NCBI GenBank assembly: GCA_900617975.1
Contig: UZAE01012059.1
Location: forward strand, 1 to 63,162
Length of the DNA: 63,162 nt
Direction: 5' to 3'
Origin: Rodentolepis nana
Lineage: Eukaryota; Platyhelminthes; Cestoda; Cyclophyllidea; Hymenolepididae
A model generated the notes under the pieces. That model saw nothing but the letters and a program-made list of their open reading frames with translations. It searched no databases and was not told the origin of the DNA. Of this stretch, positions 62,122-63,162 are shown in pieces; position 1 is the stretch's first letter, and every line of letters starts with the position of its first letter. The translations under genes were made by a program, and so were the position numbers.

Positions 62122-63162
62122 CTAATACCAATTATAAGTAAATTATTTAACAGACCTTGTGAATCTGTTCAAGAAACTTTGTTTCATGACCTATTCACGG
62201 GTTATCGCATTTCAGTTAAATCATGCGGAAATTATTTAACCTTAAACTATAAATTTTTCAGGTGTTTTAAACAAACAAAAATATTTAGTTTATATCAAAT
62301 ATTATCACGAAAATTATTTATTAAGATTTTACCGAGAATGAAAATTTAATTAATTTTTAATTTTAAATTGTTAATGTCCACAATTTAGTCGTAATAACTT
62401 AACGATTAGTGGTAATCTATAAAATTCCGTTACTTAAATGAAAGCCTCCTTAATAATGAATTATATGTATATAACTGAATTCAAAAGTTTATCTCGGCTT
62501 ATATTTTCATGCATGCATGAACATTGTATTTGCTACTATGGGAATGTTAATTAGGGTTATATTTTCACATGACAAATAACGTAAAATATTGGACATTATT
62601 GGAGCATTGAAATATAGTTATAATCCCTTCAACTAATAGCTCATTGAGATTACGAGACAACTTGTATTTTATTATGAACTATATGGACCTTTGAATTTTC
62701 GAATGGCTTTCCCAGTGTAACAAGAAAGGAGAAAATTTTTGGAATCAAAATATGCATGCACATGCTTGCTCTGATTGTTACTGAAGAAACAGCATAAACA
62801 TACTTTTTCAATTTATTTTTCGTTATCTATTCTGTTATTAAGCCGTTTTAACTTTCAGCATAGAATTTAGGCTTATAAATCTTTTTGTGCAAAATATTGC
62901 CTTCGCTGCAATAAGAATTAGTATTTACTGAGTATCACTGTATATCTGTTACAAAAGCCTATACCCCAATGCGGGTATTTCAATAAAAAATAAATTAATA
63001 TAGTAGCACCACATGATTTGAACCGAATTTCTCTCAACTGACATTAGATAAATAGAGCAGAGCAAACAGGAGATAAATTCAAGTATTTCCATCTAATTGG
63101 TTTATTTTCATAAAATAATAAATGTTTTTAAATGTTTTATTGGGCTCATTAACCACAAAAAA
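62122..63162. other. Right edge, ARHGAP intron or upstream region
   Basis: About 1 kb of AT-rich sequence. The ARHGAP exon ending at 62121 has a splice acceptor, so at least one more 5' exon exists. I could not identify it here; it may lie beyond the window. Confidence 0.5.

Noticed and set aside
1..63162. tRNA, rRNA, spliced-leader RNA or CRISPR features
   Set aside because: No cloverleaf with A/B boxes, no rRNA core sequence, no recognisable spliced-leader sequence and no regularly spaced repeat array were seen on reading both strands.

Overview
This is a 63 kb piece of an AT-rich animal nuclear genome. Genes are split into many short exons by GT-AG introns, and there is no bacterial-style operon, tRNA, rRNA or CRISPR array. 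Lineage cannot be proved from sequence alone. The combination of very small exons and introns (a 33-nt intron, 25-31-nt exons), long TE-filled introns and low GC suggests a parasitic flatworm, possibly a tapeworm. That is an inference, not a match.

All the genes I can build lie on the minus strand. Read 5' to 3' (right to left) they are: a BAR-RhoGAP protein of the ARHGAP17/ARHGAP44/SH3BP1 family (31843-62121, 5' end beyond the window, with a 19.6-kb intron); a Na+/K+-ATPase beta subunit (29040-30143); an NPAT-like LisH protein (8819-24139, 30 exons in a phase-consistent model); FRA10AC1 (6786-8254, complete, 7 exons); SMARCB1/SNF5/INI1 (1299-5424, complete, 9 exons); and fragments of an unrecognised gene running off the left edge (549-1043). 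I derived the exon models by hand from splice sites, reading frame and remembered family conservation. In the core models every junction keeps phase and each ends in a stop codon.

The genes are ordinary nuclear functions placed side by side: chromatin remodelling (SMARCB1), an RNA-processing-linked nuclear protein (FRA10AC1), a histone-gene transcription coactivator (NPAT), ion transport (ATP1B) and Rho GTPase control (ARHGAP). Nothing shows that they act as one pathway.

The most unusual content is in the repeats and in NPAT. A SINE-like family of about 320-470 bp occurs five times, four copies with recognisable target-site duplications. Its 3' end is shared with a broken RNase H-bearing LINE fragment at about 48350-49186, which is the expected mark of a SINE/LINE partnership. 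One copy inserted exactly on an NPAT exon/intron boundary, so two identical splice donors now flank it. NPAT also carries a run of short, symmetric phase-1 exons that look like duplicates of each other. There are several TATA-centred LTR-like islands, long homopolymer and AT tracts, and one 257-base assembly gap (25274-25530) bounded by microsatellites.
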